Source of the DNA: Hydrococcus sp. Prado102
GTDB lineage: Bacteria; Cyanobacteriota; Cyanobacteriia; Cyanobacteriales; Microcystaceae
Length of the DNA stretch: 46,718 nt
Reading direction: 5' to 3'
Assembly: GCA_025454425.1 (NCBI GenBank)
Contig: JALOOL010000008.1
Location: forward strand, 1 to 46,718
A model generated the notes under the pieces. That model did no database searches, was not told the DNA's origin, and worked only from the letters and a program-made list of their open reading frames with translations. Numbering within the stretch: position 1 is the stretch's first letter; the number at the start of each line of letters is the position of its first letter. The position numbers and the translations under genes were made by a program. Of the stretch, positions 17,262-25,258 are shown one piece after another.

Positions 17262-18674
17262 ATGCAACTTTCCGAATCCGACTCAGATAAAAAAAACCTT
17301 ACCGACGATCGACCGTCGCCAGCATCTATGGATCGCCGACCAGCTTACTCATCGCGTCAGTCTGCCAATCAAGGGTTTGCTCCCGTACTAAGAAATCCCC
17401 GCTTTCTAATTCTTTGGGGAGGACAAATCTTTTCACAGTTGGCTGATAAATTCTATCTCGTGTTGATGATTGCCTTAATCGAGAGCCATTTTACCGTACC
17501 TGGCAAGCCGATTAGCAGCAGTTGGGTATCGGCAATTATGATCTCCAACACGATTCCAGCGATGTTGTTAGGGTCTTTGGCGGGGGTTTATGTGGATCGC
17601 TGGGTGAAAAAAGACGTACTGGTGGTTTCTAATTTCATTCGAGGTGCCCTAGTCCTGGTCGTACCGATATTCTTGTGGCTTTCCCAAGGACAGTCCTTTA
17701 TCTTCTCGCTGCCGTTAGGATTTATATTTTTACTAGCAATTACTTTTTTAGTTTCCAGCTTAACTCAGTTTTTTGCCCCAGCCGAACAAGCCACCCTTGC
17801 CTTAGCCGTTAAAAGTCGCCATCTTCTAGCTGCCAATTCTCTTAGTACGACAACGACGATGGCGGGATTGATCGTCGGTTTTGCGATCGGAGAACCCTTA
17901 CTGGCTTTCGCGGATCGTTTATTGGGAAATTTAGCTCAATCGTTAGATTTTGGCAAGGTTTTAGTAGTGGGAGGCGCTTACATTATTGCAGGCATAATCT
18001 TGCTCTTTTTAAGAACTAGAGAAAATGTAGATGATTTGCGCAAAGAATCTCCCCACGTTTTTGAAGATATATTAGATGGGATTCGCTATCTCAACAAAAA
18101 TCACCGCGTTCGCAATGCTTTAATTCAATTAGTGATTCTCTTTTCAGTATTTGCAGCGCTGTCGGTTTTAGCGGTTCGCTTGGCGGATTCGATTCCAGGG
18201 ATTAAAGCTTCTCAATTTGGAATTTTGCTAGCAGCAGGCGGTGTGGGACTAGCGATTAATGCTGCGATATTAGCTTATTGGGGTCAGCGCTTTTCTAATA
18301 CCCAATTGAGTTTGTGGGGTTCGATTGGGATGGCTGTTTGCTTGGTCAGTTTGTCTTTCGTTACTAAAAGTTTGTGGTTGGTTTTAGTCGCGATCGCCCT
18401 AATGGGAGCATTTGCCGCTTTAGTAGGAGTCCCGATGCAGACAACGCTTCTAGCTGAAACGCCTCCCGATATGCGCGGTAAAGTTTTTGGATTGGAAAAT
18501 AATGCCGTCAATATTGCTTTATCATTACCTCTAGCCCTAGCCGCGATCGCTGAGGAACATTTTGGTTTAAAAGCCGTCCTCATCGCTTTAGCGACTCTGG
18601 CTTTATTAGGAGGAATCCTGAGTTGGTTTATTGCTCGTTTAGAATTGGTCAAGTCATCAAAAGTTGACAAATGA
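17262..18674 (+). CDS. MFS transporter, probable exporter
   Basis: This major facilitator protein (470 aa) has about twelve hydrophobic segments. It resembles the EntS/NreB-type MFS_3 group: 'RNPRFLILWGGQIFSQLADK' at the first helix, and 'GVYVDRWVKKDVLVVSNFIR' in the loop between helices 2 and 3 (the MFS signature GxxxDRxxR/K). A similar motif lies in the second half ('LAETPPDMRGKVFGLENNAV'). The first ~45 residues are hydrophilic and probably disordered; an internal ATG at 17331 could be the true start. The cargo is unknown; an efflux role is inferred from the group. It starts 32 bp after recO. Confidence 0.85.
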   Translation: MQLSESDSDKKNLTDDRPSPASMDRRPAYSSRQSANQGFAPVLRNPRFLILWGGQIFSQLADKFYLVLMIALIESHFTVPGKPISSSWVSAIMISNTIPAMLLGSLAGVYVDRWVKKDVLVVSNFIRGALVLVVPIFLWLSQGQSFIFSLPLGFIFLLAITFLVSSLTQFFAPAEQATLALAVKSRHLLAANSLSTTTTMAGLIVGFAIGEPLLAFADRLLGNLAQSLDFGKVLVVGGAYIIAGIILLFLRTRENVDDLRKESPHVFEDILDGIRYLNKNHRVRNALIQLVILFSVFAALSVLAVRLADSIPGIKASQFGILLAAGGVGLAINAAILAYWGQRFSNTQLSLWGSIGMAVCLVSLSFVTKSLWLVLVAIALMGAFAALVGVPMQTTLLAETPPDMRGKVFGLENNAVNIALSLPLALAAIAEEHFGLKAVLIALATLALLGGILSWFIARLELVKSSKVDK

Positions 18675-18694
18675 TAAGCTTAGTTGTCAGATAT

Positions 18695-18722
18695 TGTTAA
18701 TTAATAATTAACATTTTCTATT
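18695..18722 (+). terminator. Possible AT-rich terminator after the MFS gene
   Basis: TGTTAATTA (18695-18703) and TAATTAACA (18705-18713) are a perfect inverted repeat followed by TTTTCTATTTTT. The stem is AT-rich and the loop would consume some pairs, so termination may be weak. Confidence 0.4.
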
Positions 18723-18743
18723 TTTCCTAAGATTATCAACTGA

Positions 18744-19904
18744 ATGCACATAACTTGGTTAGGGAAAAAATCCCCTTTTTGTGGGAATGTCACATACGGT
18801 CGCGAGGTCACTAACGCCCTATTAGATAGAGGATATCAAGTTAGTTTCCTTCATTTTGCTCAAGAAGAATCAGAAGCTGATGACCAAGGCGGTTGGCCCA
18901 ATTGTCCCGAAGTGGTTCTTCCGTTTCTTTATAAGTCTCAGATCTATACAATTCCAACGCCTAAATCGAGTAAAGTCCTAACCCAGGCACTCAAAAAACT
19001 CAAACCCGACTTAATACACGCTTCTTTAACGCTTTCTCCTTTAGACTTTCGATTGCCAGAAATTTGCGAAGAATTAAATTTACCCTTGATTGCAACTTTT
19101 CATCCGCCCTTCGATAGCAAGTTGCGCAACCTCAAATCCAGTACCCAATTCTTGACTTACCAGCTTTACGCGCCTTTTTTGGCAAATTACGATAAAACCA
19201 TTGTCTTTTCTCGACTCCAGCAACAGTTACTCGTAAAATTAGGCGTTCCTAAAAGCAAGCTAGCCGTTATTCCCAACGGCGTTGACGTAATCAAATACTC
19301 TCCAGGAAGTCCAGACCTCAAAACAAAATACAATGCCAAACGTTTATTTGTCTACCTCGGTCGTATCTCCACAGAAAAGAACATAGAAGCCCTTCTAAAG
19401 GCTTGGAAGCATTCCCATATGGGTTGGGATAGCAAATTGCTCATCGTTGGGGATGGCCCCCTGACAGCCTCATTAAGACCCTTCTACAATGAAGAGTACG
19501 GTATTAACTGGTTGGGATTTGTTGCAGACGAACAAGAACGAATTAATATTTTGCGCGCAGCAGATGTATTTATTCTGCCTTCCTTGGTTGAAGGGTTATC
19601 TCTTTCCTTGTTAGAAGCAATGTCTTGTGGAGTGGCTTGCATAGCGACCGATGCAGGTGCGGATGGAGAAGTTTTAGAGGATGGTGCGGGAGTTATCGTT
19701 AAGACTCAGGGAGTCACAACTCAATTAAACACCCTTCTGCCATTATTTCGCGATCATCCAGAAATTACTAAGCTATTAGGTCAAAAAGCCAGACAGCGAG
19801 TTTTAGAGCGCTATACTCTTTCGCAAAATATTACTACACTCGAACAACTTTATGCTGATATTTTACAAAACAAGCAATCTCACTTAATTGGCAAATTGTA
19901 TTAA
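18744..19904 (+). CDS. dgdA: Digalactosyldiacylglycerol synthase, GT4 (DgdA/KtrE)
   Basis: This GT4 glycosyltransferase (386 aa) starts 'MHITWLGKKSPFCGNVTYGR' and ends with the GT-B C-terminal fold: 'FVYLGRISTEKNIEALLKAW', 'PSLVEGLSLSLLEAMSCGVA' (nucleotide-sugar E-x7-E motif). It lies directly upstream of a KtrB gene. In Synechocystis PCC 6803 the same pair is slr1508-slr1509: slr1508 encodes the cyanobacterial DGDG synthase DgdA, which adds a second galactose to MGDG in thylakoid membranes, and was earlier named KtrE because its loss impairs K+ uptake. The assignment rests on gene order plus family and is strong but not proven by sequence alone. Confidence 0.85.
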   Translation: MHITWLGKKSPFCGNVTYGREVTNALLDRGYQVSFLHFAQEESEADDQGGWPNCPEVVLPFLYKSQIYTIPTPKSSKVLTQALKKLKPDLIHASLTLSPLDFRLPEICEELNLPLIATFHPPFDSKLRNLKSSTQFLTYQLYAPFLANYDKTIVFSRLQQQLLVKLGVPKSKLAVIPNGVDVIKYSPGSPDLKTKYNAKRLFVYLGRISTEKNIEALLKAWKHSHMGWDSKLLIVGDGPLTASLRPFYNEEYGINWLGFVADEQERINILRAADVFILPSLVEGLSLSLLEAMSCGVACIATDAGADGEVLEDGAGVIVKTQGVTTQLNTLLPLFRDHPEITKLLGQKARQRVLERYTLSQNITTLEQLYADILQNKQSHLIGKLY

Positions 19905-19976
19905 ATCAGTTATAACTGCTGAATTCTGAAAAATTAAGATGATTAAACGACATAACTAAAGTTTTTTGAAAATTGC

Positions 19977-20119
19977 ATGACCGAAAGAGATTTGGTCAGT
20001 TGCCTACGGATGAATCCGAGAGGAAAATCCTTTCATCCCCTTCGGGTTCGGCAGTTTCGACTCGACGGGAACCGCCAAGACTCGAACTGCCTCACAAAAT
20101 CCTTTCATCCAAAATCGAA
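19977..20119 (+). other. Repeat-containing 5' leader of ktrB
   Basis: The segment before the preferred ktrB start contains AAAATCCTTTCATCC twice (around 20025 and 20097), a CGGAT/ATCCG hairpin (around 20007-20018) and a long imperfect inverted repeat GGCAGTTTCGA (from about 20050) with TCGAACTGCC. It stays open in the ktrB frame, so it could also be translated as a 49-residue extension from a TTG at 19973. It looks like a dispersed repeat or a structured leader. It lacks the conserved blocks of a c-di-AMP (ydaO) riboswitch. Confidence 0.5.
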
Positions 20120-21478
20120 ATGACTATTTCTCGGACAATTTGCCTTGGGTTCATTGCTGTTATTGCGGTGGGAACTTTATTACTAATGTTGCCATTTTCC
20201 ACGAGCAATGGAAGTTGGAGTAGCCCTATCGTCGCATTATTTATGGCAACCTCTGCCGTCTGCGTTACGGGGTTGAGCGTTATTCCCGATTTGGGGAACG
20301 ATCTTTCTTTTTGGGGACAGTTGACTTTGGCACTGTTGGCACAAATTGGAGGATTGGGCTATATGACTATGACGACCTTTTTGATGTTGTTAATCGGGCG
20401 AAAATTTGACCTACAACAGAGATTTGCCATTCAAGAATCCTTCGATCGCCCTTTTTTACAAGGCAGCCAAAATTTAATGCGATCGATATTAGCAACGACG
20501 CTAATTTTTGAGATGACGGGGATGTTTTTAATGCTAATCGTCTTTGCTAAAGATTTTGGATTTCAAAAAGGACTTTGGTTTGCTATTTTTCATAGCGTCA
20601 GTGCTTTTAACAATGCTGGATTTGGCTTGCTTTCCGATAATTTCATACAATACCAATCGTCTTTTATTATTAACTTTACCGTTACCGGACTGATTATTTT
20701 TGGAGGAATTGGCTATCAAGTTATTATCGAAATCTATGTTTGGTTATTAAATAAATTGCAAAGAAACACTAAGGTATTTTCTTTTTCATTGAATTTTAAA
20801 GTAGTTGTTAGCACGACTATCGTTCTTCTCGCTCTTGGAACTCTAACGATTTTCTTTGCCGAACTCAACAATGAGAATACGCTATTAACCCTTAATCTAA
20901 AAGATAAAATATTTGCTGCATGGTTTCAGTCAGTCACAACCAGAACGGCAGGTTTTAATACGATAAACATCGGTCAAATGACGATTGAAGGATTATTCCT
21001 TATTATGATATTAATGTTTATCGGAGCGAGTCCTAGCGGTACGGGAGGCGGCGTTAAAACAACTACGCTAAGAATTATTAGCGGTTGTACTCGCTCGGTT
21101 TTGCGCGGCGATGAAGAAGTGATTTTATATCAGAGAAAAGTTCCGCCGCCTCTCATCTTAAAGGCAGTTGCTGTTATTTTTGGCTCTGTTTTAACCGTTT
21201 TTTTAGCAACGATAACAATTTCTTTGCTTGAAAGCGAAATCAATGCCCTGCCAATATTATTTGAGGTAATATCGGCTTTTGCAACGGTAGGCTTATCGAT
21301 GGGAAATACGGTAAACGCTGCTAGTCTCTCGTATGTTTTTTCGCCGTTATCGCAATTGATAATTATCGCTGTTATGTATACTGGAAGAGTAGGCGTTATC
21401 CTTCTCATGGCAGCAATTGTAGGCGATCCTCGTCCGAGCTTTGTTCAATATCCAGAAGAAAATTTGCTGGTAGGATAG
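20120..21478 (+). CDS. ktrB: Na+-dependent K+ uptake channel subunit KtrB
   Basis: KtrB is the membrane subunit of the Ktr potassium uptake system, important for osmotic adaptation. Four pore loops with the conserved selectivity Gly are visible: 'SAVCVTGLSV', 'SAFNNAGFGL', 'TTRTAGFNT' and 'SAFATVGLSM', each in an M1-P-M2 unit (eight membrane helices). The gating-loop segment 'GASPSGTGGGVKTTT' is present. The ATG at 20120 ('MTISRTICLGFIAVIAVGTL') is preferred because it starts right at the first helix; an in-frame TTG at 19973 would add 49 repeat-derived residues. It is preceded by dgdA and followed 48 bp later by ktrA, all on one strand. Confidence 0.95.
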   Translation: MTISRTICLGFIAVIAVGTLLLMLPFSTSNGSWSSPIVALFMATSAVCVTGLSVIPDLGNDLSFWGQLTLALLAQIGGLGYMTMTTFLMLLIGRKFDLQQRFAIQESFDRPFLQGSQNLMRSILATTLIFEMTGMFLMLIVFAKDFGFQKGLWFAIFHSVSAFNNAGFGLLSDNFIQYQSSFIINFTVTGLIIFGGIGYQVIIEIYVWLLNKLQRNTKVFSFSLNFKVVVSTTIVLLALGTLTIFFAELNNENTLLTLNLKDKIFAAWFQSVTTRTAGFNTINIGQMTIEGLFLIMILMFIGASPSGTGGGVKTTTLRIISGCTRSVLRGDEEVILYQRKVPPPLILKAVAVIFGSVLTVFLATITISLLESEINALPILFEVISAFATVGLSMGNTVNAASLSYVFSPLSQLIIIAVMYTGRVGVILLMAAIVGDPRPSFVQYPEENLLVG

Positions 21479-21526
21479 CGATATTCAAAATTATCAAAAA
21501 TTAATGCCTTAAATAGAGAAGGACAA

Positions 21527-22222
21527 ATGTATCAGCGTTCTATAAACTTATTAGGAAAACTTCGCCATGAAAACCGTCAATTTGCAGTGATTGGTTTGGG
21601 GCGTTTTGGTCGAGCAGTGGCTCAGACATTGTGTAAGATGGGATATGATGTCCTGGGAACCGATCGCGATGAAAAAATCGTCGCTCAAGTCTTATCAGAA
21701 AGAATCGTCGCCAACGCAATTCAGATAGACTCTACCGAACCCACAGCTTTAAGAGAAGCAGGAATCTTAGAATTCGATACAGTAATCGTCGCGATCGGGA
21801 ATTATATTCAAGAAAGTATTGTTACTACTCTCAATGTCAAAGAAGCTGGCGTTAATTATGTCGTTGCTAAAGCTTCTTCAGAAATCCACGGTAGATTACT
21901 ACAAAGAGTAGGTGCAGATCGCGTCGTTTTTCCAGAACATGAGGCGGGTTGCGATCTTGCTCGCACCCTAACTAAACCTTCGATTTTAGAACGCTTCGAC
22001 CTCGATCCAGAGCATAGCATAGTAGAAATACTAGTGCCTCAAGAATTTGATGGGAAAACCCTTGCAGAATTACAACTGCGCAATCGCTATGGATTGAATT
22101 TATTGGCAGTCGGCAGAGACGAAAAATTTAAAATTAATCCCGCACCCCAGGAAAGGTTGACTAAAGGAATGATGATGGTCGTTATTGGTTGCAATAAAGA
22201 TATTCAAAGGTTGCCAATTTGA
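21527..22222 (+). CDS. ktrA: Ktr regulatory subunit KtrA (RCK, TrkA-N/TrkA-C)
   Basis: KtrA is the cytoplasmic ring-forming subunit that gates KtrB in response to nucleotides. Domains: TrkA_N Rossmann fold with 'FAVIGLGRFGRAVAQTLCKM' (GxGxxG, residues ~19-38) and the acidic 'GTDRDEKIV', then 'VVFPEHEAGCDLARTL' linking to the TrkA_C domain (~residues 145-225, 'VEILVPQEFDGKTLAEL'). Length 231 aa is normal. A Shine-Dalgarno GAGAAGGA precedes the ATG by a good distance. In Synechocystis ktrA is unlinked from ktrB; here the genes are adjacent, giving a compact dgdA-ktrB-ktrA unit. Confidence 0.95.
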   Translation: MYQRSINLLGKLRHENRQFAVIGLGRFGRAVAQTLCKMGYDVLGTDRDEKIVAQVLSERIVANAIQIDSTEPTALREAGILEFDTVIVAIGNYIQESIVTTLNVKEAGVNYVVAKASSEIHGRLLQRVGADRVVFPEHEAGCDLARTLTKPSILERFDLDPEHSIVEILVPQEFDGKTLAELQLRNRYGLNLLAVGRDEKFKINPAPQERLTKGMMMVVIGCNKDIQRLPI

Positions 22223-22248
22223 GGTTTTAAGAAACTTCCCGCGCTACG

Positions 22249-22350
22249 TTCGACAAGACAGACAAGGAAGATAAGAGAAAATATTACTTTTAACCTCCTA
22301 GACTCTCATCTCTGTATCTTCCTCTGCGCCTCTGCGTCTGGAGCGTGAGA
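22249..22350. repeat. Low-complexity spacer repeat
   Basis: A CGACAAGACAGACAAGGAAG block is followed by CTCTGTATCTTCCTCTGCGCCTCTGCGTCTGGAGCG. It belongs to the same purine-rich ACAAGGAAG family as 2286-2341 and 24003-24037. It separates the convergent ktrA and ABC-2 permease genes. Confidence 0.6.
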
Positions 22351-22387
22351 TAAAAAAACTTATACTTACTTCTAACCCCTACCTACT

Positions 22388-23176
22388 TCAACTCGAAGCG
22401 CTAGTATAAAACCGTAAAGCGAATTGCCAGAACAATTTAGAAGCGAGTAGAAGTGCGATCGCCAAGACTCCCGCACCTAAAAGCCAGGTAATATCGCTAC
22501 GACCTAGCATAGCTTCTGCTGGAATAGTAGTCAAAAAAGCAACGGGAACGACAAAGGTAAAGAAAAATCGATAAGCAGTCGGATAAGCAACCATTGGATA
22601 GCGACCTGCTTCCAAAAATCCTCTTAAAACCTCCGTAACGTTATAAATTTTGACAAACCAAATACTCGTTGCTCCTAGCATAAACCAGAGACTGTAAAGA
22701 ATAATGAACCCAAAAATAATAGGAATGAGACTTAATAAATAATTCCCCAAAGATAAGTTAAGCTGTCCTCCGGCATAAAGAATAATAATTATGCCAAAAA
22801 AGAGATCGGGAAAACCCCACGGAGAAACCATACGAGTCGATAACCAAAACTGAGAACTAATGGGTTTGAGTAAAACAAAATCCAACGTTCCTTGTTCGAC
22901 TTGCTGAACGATACGGTTGAGATTGGGAACCAAAAACATCTCGGCAAAACCTTGCAAAAGCGTAAAAATTCCCAGAACTAACATCGCCTCTTGCCAATTC
23001 CAACCTTGAAAAGTATAACCCGTTCGATAAAAAAGAAATAATCCAAAAAGACTGCCGCCAAGATTGGCAAGACTGCTGAGAGTAGCAATAAAAAAGTTGA
23101 GACGATATTCTAACTCAGCCGCGATCGCCGTCCGCCAAAATAACTGTAAAACCTTAAAATATCGTTGCATAAACAA
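22388..23176 (-). CDS. ABC-2 type transporter permease (ABC2_membrane_6)
   Basis: The 262-residue protein has six hydrophobic segments and the layout of ABC-2 permeases of the PF06182 type: N-terminal 'RYFKVLQLFWRTAIAAELEY', 'NLNRIVQQVEQGTLDFVLLK' (the conserved E-G-T-L-D-F/x-L-L-K-P motif before 'PISSQF'), and the final helices around 'FFFTFVVPVAFLTTIPAEAM'. Proteins of this group work as pairs with a second permease and an ATPase, none of which is adjacent here, so partners must be elsewhere. The substrate is unknown. An internal ATG six bases downstream (23170) is an equally good start. Divergent from the RRM gene across a 238-bp spacer. Confidence 0.85.
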   Translation of the reverse strand: MFMQRYFKVLQLFWRTAIAAELEYRLNFFIATLSSLANLGGSLFGLFLFYRTGYTFQGWNWQEAMLVLGIFTLLQGFAEMFLVPNLNRIVQQVEQGTLDFVLLKPISSQFWLSTRMVSPWGFPDLFFGIIIILYAGGQLNLSLGNYLLSLIPIIFGFIILYSLWFMLGATSIWFVKIYNVTEVLRGFLEAGRYPMVAYPTAYRFFFTFVVPVAFLTTIPAEAMLGRSDITWLLGAGVLAIALLLASKLFWQFALRFYTSASS

Positions 23177-23207
23177 AAATCGCCTACATCAATAATTTAT
23201 AAACCGA

Positions 23208-23237
23208 TTGCGAAGTTTAAGAATTACACTGTATAAG
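23208..23237 (+). promoter_or_regulatory. Candidate sigma-70-type promoter of the RRM gene
   Basis: TTGCGA (23208-23213) and TATAAG (23232-23237) are separated by 18 bp. Transcription from here would give a leader of ~170 nt before the GTG start, which fits the long 5' UTRs known for cold-induced cyanobacterial rbp genes. Sequence match only. Confidence 0.35.
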
Positions 23238-23414
23238 TACATATTCTAGATGCAGGTTCGGTTGCGTTAGCGGTTCGGTAAATCTTTGTGAATAACATTT
23301 CACGCTGAATTCGAGGCATTGTTGAAAACCGTTTTCACAATTGTGTCAAAGTTATGCGATTGTTGACAGCCGAGCTTCATCAGAATCCCTAATCGTTCGG
23401 ATGGAGAACTTTTT

Positions 23415-23711
23415 GTGACTATTTTTGTTGGTAATTTATCCCACCAAGCTAAGCGAGAAGACCTCGAAGAAGTATTTGCCGAGTACGGAACTGTTAAAAA
23501 AGTCGTGCTTCCGCTCGATCGCGAAACTGGACGACCTAGAGGATTTGGTTTTGTCGATATGGCATCGGACGAACAAGAAGAAAAGGCGATCGAAGACCTC
23601 GACGGTGCAGAATGGATGGGACGGCAATTGCGAGTCAATAAAGCTAGACCAAAACAAGATAATCCTCCCCGCGAAGGTGGCGATCGCGGCGGCTATCGGG
23701 ATCGATTCTAG
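23415..23711 (+). CDS. RRM-type RNA-binding protein (cyanobacterial Rbp)
   Basis: The 98-residue protein is a single RNA recognition motif with a short Gly/Arg/Asp tail. RNP2 is 'TIFVGNLS' at the start and RNP1 is 'RGFGFVDM' (residues ~42-49), with the aromatic residues that stack on RNA. Cyanobacterial Rbp proteins are typically induced by cold and associate with mRNAs, some of them photosystem transcripts at the thylakoid. The start is a GTG at 23415, since the RRM begins immediately after it. The ~235-nt upstream region is probably a regulatory leader. Downstream on the same strand, after a strongly structured spacer, is a 53-residue basic protein. Confidence 0.93.
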   Translation: MTIFVGNLSHQAKREDLEEVFAEYGTVKKVVLPLDRETGRPRGFGFVDMASDEQEEKAIEDLDGAEWMGRQLRVNKARPKQDNPPREGGDRGGYRDRF

Positions 23712-23748
23712 AGAAATGTTCAAAGATTCCTTATTATAGGAATGGGAT

Positions 23749-23820
23749 ACAACGTCTAAATCTGGCAATGCCTCTGGGGGATTTAGAATTACGTTGTCAA
23801 AAATAAGCCAGAGGTTTTTA
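23749..23820 (+). terminator. Nested hairpins with terminator between the RRM gene and the basic mini-protein
   Basis: First hairpin: ACAACGT (23749-23755) with ACGTTGT (23791-23797), continued by CTAAAT (23756-23761) with ATTTAG (23781-23786). Second: CCTCTGG (23771-23777), which lies in the loop of the first, pairs with CCAGAGG (23808-23814) followed by TTTTT (23815-23819). The two foldings overlap and may compete, as in an attenuator, controlling read-through into the downstream gene. No protein or ligand is implied by sequence. Confidence 0.6.
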
Positions 23821-23840
23821 TTGTTTTTAAAGAGGTTAAC

Positions 23841-24002
23841 GTGGCTAAACGCCGTAATTTAAAGAAAGAAAAAGCCGAGCGCAACAAAGCTTATGCTCGC
23901 CAGTTTAGTAAGTCAAGCACGGGACGTTTTAGTCGCAAACGTTTTGACAACCGGACAAATCGCAATAATAGCAGTACTAGCGCCGAAAGTCAGGAACCGT
24001 AA
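23841..24002 (+). CDS. Small highly basic protein, 53 aa
   Basis: Starting at a GTG preceded by AGAGG, this short frame encodes 53 residues beginning 'MAKRRNLKKEKAERNKAYAR'. It is rich in Arg, Lys, Asn and Ser and has no hydrophobic core, so it is probably disordered until bound to RNA or the ribosome. The compact coding frame, a Shine-Dalgarno sequence and a terminator/attenuator just upstream support a real gene. I believe similar 'MARRRNLKKEKA' mini-proteins occur in other cyanobacteria, but have not been able to check. Its neighbour is an RRM protein gene; in other cyanobacteria rbp genes can be followed by rpsU, although this is not a recognisable S21. Confidence 0.65.
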   Translation: MAKRRNLKKEKAERNKAYARQFSKSSTGRFSRKRFDNRTNRNNSSTSAESQEP

Positions 24003-24075
24003 AAGGGACAAGGGGAACAAGGACGACAAGGGAGAATGTATACATAAGTCTTTTTCTGTGTTGCCTGTTCCCTAT
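24003..24075. repeat. ACAAGGGGAACAAGG-type spacer repeat
   Basis: A purine-rich block (GGGACAAGGGGAACAAGG, GACGACAAGGGAG) is followed by TGCCTGTTCCCTATTCCCTG. It belongs to the same family as the repeats at 2286, 16340 and 22249. It separates convergent genes. Confidence 0.6.
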
Positions 24076-24084
24076 TCCCTGAAG

Positions 24085-25254
24085 TTATTCAGCATTGGAT
24101 GCTAACTTTTGCCAAATATCAAGATAAGCTTGGATCATTTTTTCTTGGGAAAAATTACGAGTCTGTTGCTGGGCGTTACGAGACATTTCTTGCATGGATT
24201 CGGGATTTCTGAGCGCCCAGAATAAGGATTCTCGCAAGCGATCGCAATTCCCAACCTCAAAAAGAAGACCGCCAACTTTATCTTCAATAATTTCTGGAAG
24301 GCTACTAGCATTTGAAGCAACGATTGGTAAACCATGCGCTACGGCTTCAATTGGGGCGAAAGGCAGTCCTTCAAAATAAGTCGGAAAGACAAACAAATCG
24401 GCAGCTTTTAACAAGCGAGGAACGTCTGAGCGATATCCAAGAAATAATACGCTCTCTTCAACATCATATTTTTTTATTTGTTTGACGAGAGATTCTTTTT
24501 CTTCTCCCTCGCCAACCCAGACAAATTTTACTTGTGGAAACTCATTAACAACAGAAGCAATAATTGGAGGAAGATCGCGATATCCTTTTTGGGCACTCAA
24601 GCGTCCTACTGTTAATAAAAGCTTGCTATCTTCCGATAAGCCGAGTTCCTGACGAACCTGAGAGCGTAATTCGGCAATTTCTTGGGGCGTACAATTAATA
24701 AAATTCGATTCAATTTTTGTCCCGTTATAGATAAACCATAACTGGTCTTGGGAGAGTTTAAAATAATCGCACAGCAACTGACGATTATTATTAGAAATAG
24801 CAATCCATTGCTGATTTCTCGCTCTTGCCCAATCATAAACTTTAAGAATGGTTGGGGTCAAAGAAAACTGCGGTGGAACCAATTGAAATACTACTGCGGT
24901 TGGGATCTTTAAAAGTCCGCAGGCAATTAGAGGACCTAAACAGCGATCGGGATAAGGAAGATTTAATTGTATGACATCTGGTTTAATTTTAAGGAGAAAT
25001 GCCATTGTTCGAGCTAATTGCGGCAAATAATCGCCTACTTTCTTCAATTCGCGGACATTGGTATCGGCAATATCTAATGGATGGTAATCTATCCCTGCTG
25101 TTTGAAAATCTTCGATTAAAGACTTTGTTTCCTCGCTTTTGGGAAAAGCTGCACGAACTTCCCAACCTTCTTTTGCTGCGGCTGAGGCTAAAGTTAGGGC
25201 GTGTTCTTCAGCACCGCCGCGAATAGTAGACGGAAATACAACTAATAGTTTCAT
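24085..25254 (-). CDS. GT4 family glycosyltransferase
   Basis: The 389-residue GT-B glycosyltransferase probably adds a sugar to the growing surface polysaccharide repeat at the inner membrane. The N-terminal domain has 'PSTIRGGAEEHALTLA' (acceptor-site Gly loop); the C-terminal donor domain has 'LLTVGRLSAQKGYRDLPPII', 'FLGYRSDVPRLLKAADLFVF' and 'FEGLPFAPIEAVAHGLPIV' (E-x7-E). The sugar cannot be predicted. It is the last gene of the minus-strand polysaccharide cluster: the upstream GT2 stop and this ATG are 4 bp apart, with AAGGAG of the upstream gene serving as ribosome-binding site, implying translational coupling. Confidence 0.88.
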   Translation of the reverse strand: MKLLVVFPSTIRGGAEEHALTLASAAAKEGWEVRAAFPKSEETKSLIEDFQTAGIDYHPLDIADTNVRELKKVGDYLPQLARTMAFLLKIKPDVIQLNLPYPDRCLGPLIACGLLKIPTAVVFQLVPPQFSLTPTILKVYDWARARNQQWIAISNNNRQLLCDYFKLSQDQLWFIYNGTKIESNFINCTPQEIAELRSQVRQELGLSEDSKLLLTVGRLSAQKGYRDLPPIIASVVNEFPQVKFVWVGEGEEKESLVKQIKKYDVEESVLFLGYRSDVPRLLKAADLFVFPTYFEGLPFAPIEAVAHGLPIVASNASSLPEIIEDKVGGLLFEVGNCDRLRESLFWALRNPESMQEMSRNAQQQTRNFSQEKMIQAYLDIWQKLASNAE

Positions 25255-25258
25255 TCAT

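Noticed and set aside
20050-20100. tRNA-like T-arm on the minus strand (GGCAGTTCGAGTC)
   Set aside because: No acceptor stem, anticodon arm or D-arm can be built around it.
19977-20119. c-di-AMP (ydaO) riboswitch before ktrB
   Set aside because: The conserved GGGGTGAATCC and CGAATCCGTCAGC-type blocks are not present; only a general resemblance in gene context.
23436-23768. Minus-strand frame overlapping the RRM gene
   Set aside because: Antisense shadow of the RRM coding region; the plus-strand frame has RNP1 and RNP2.
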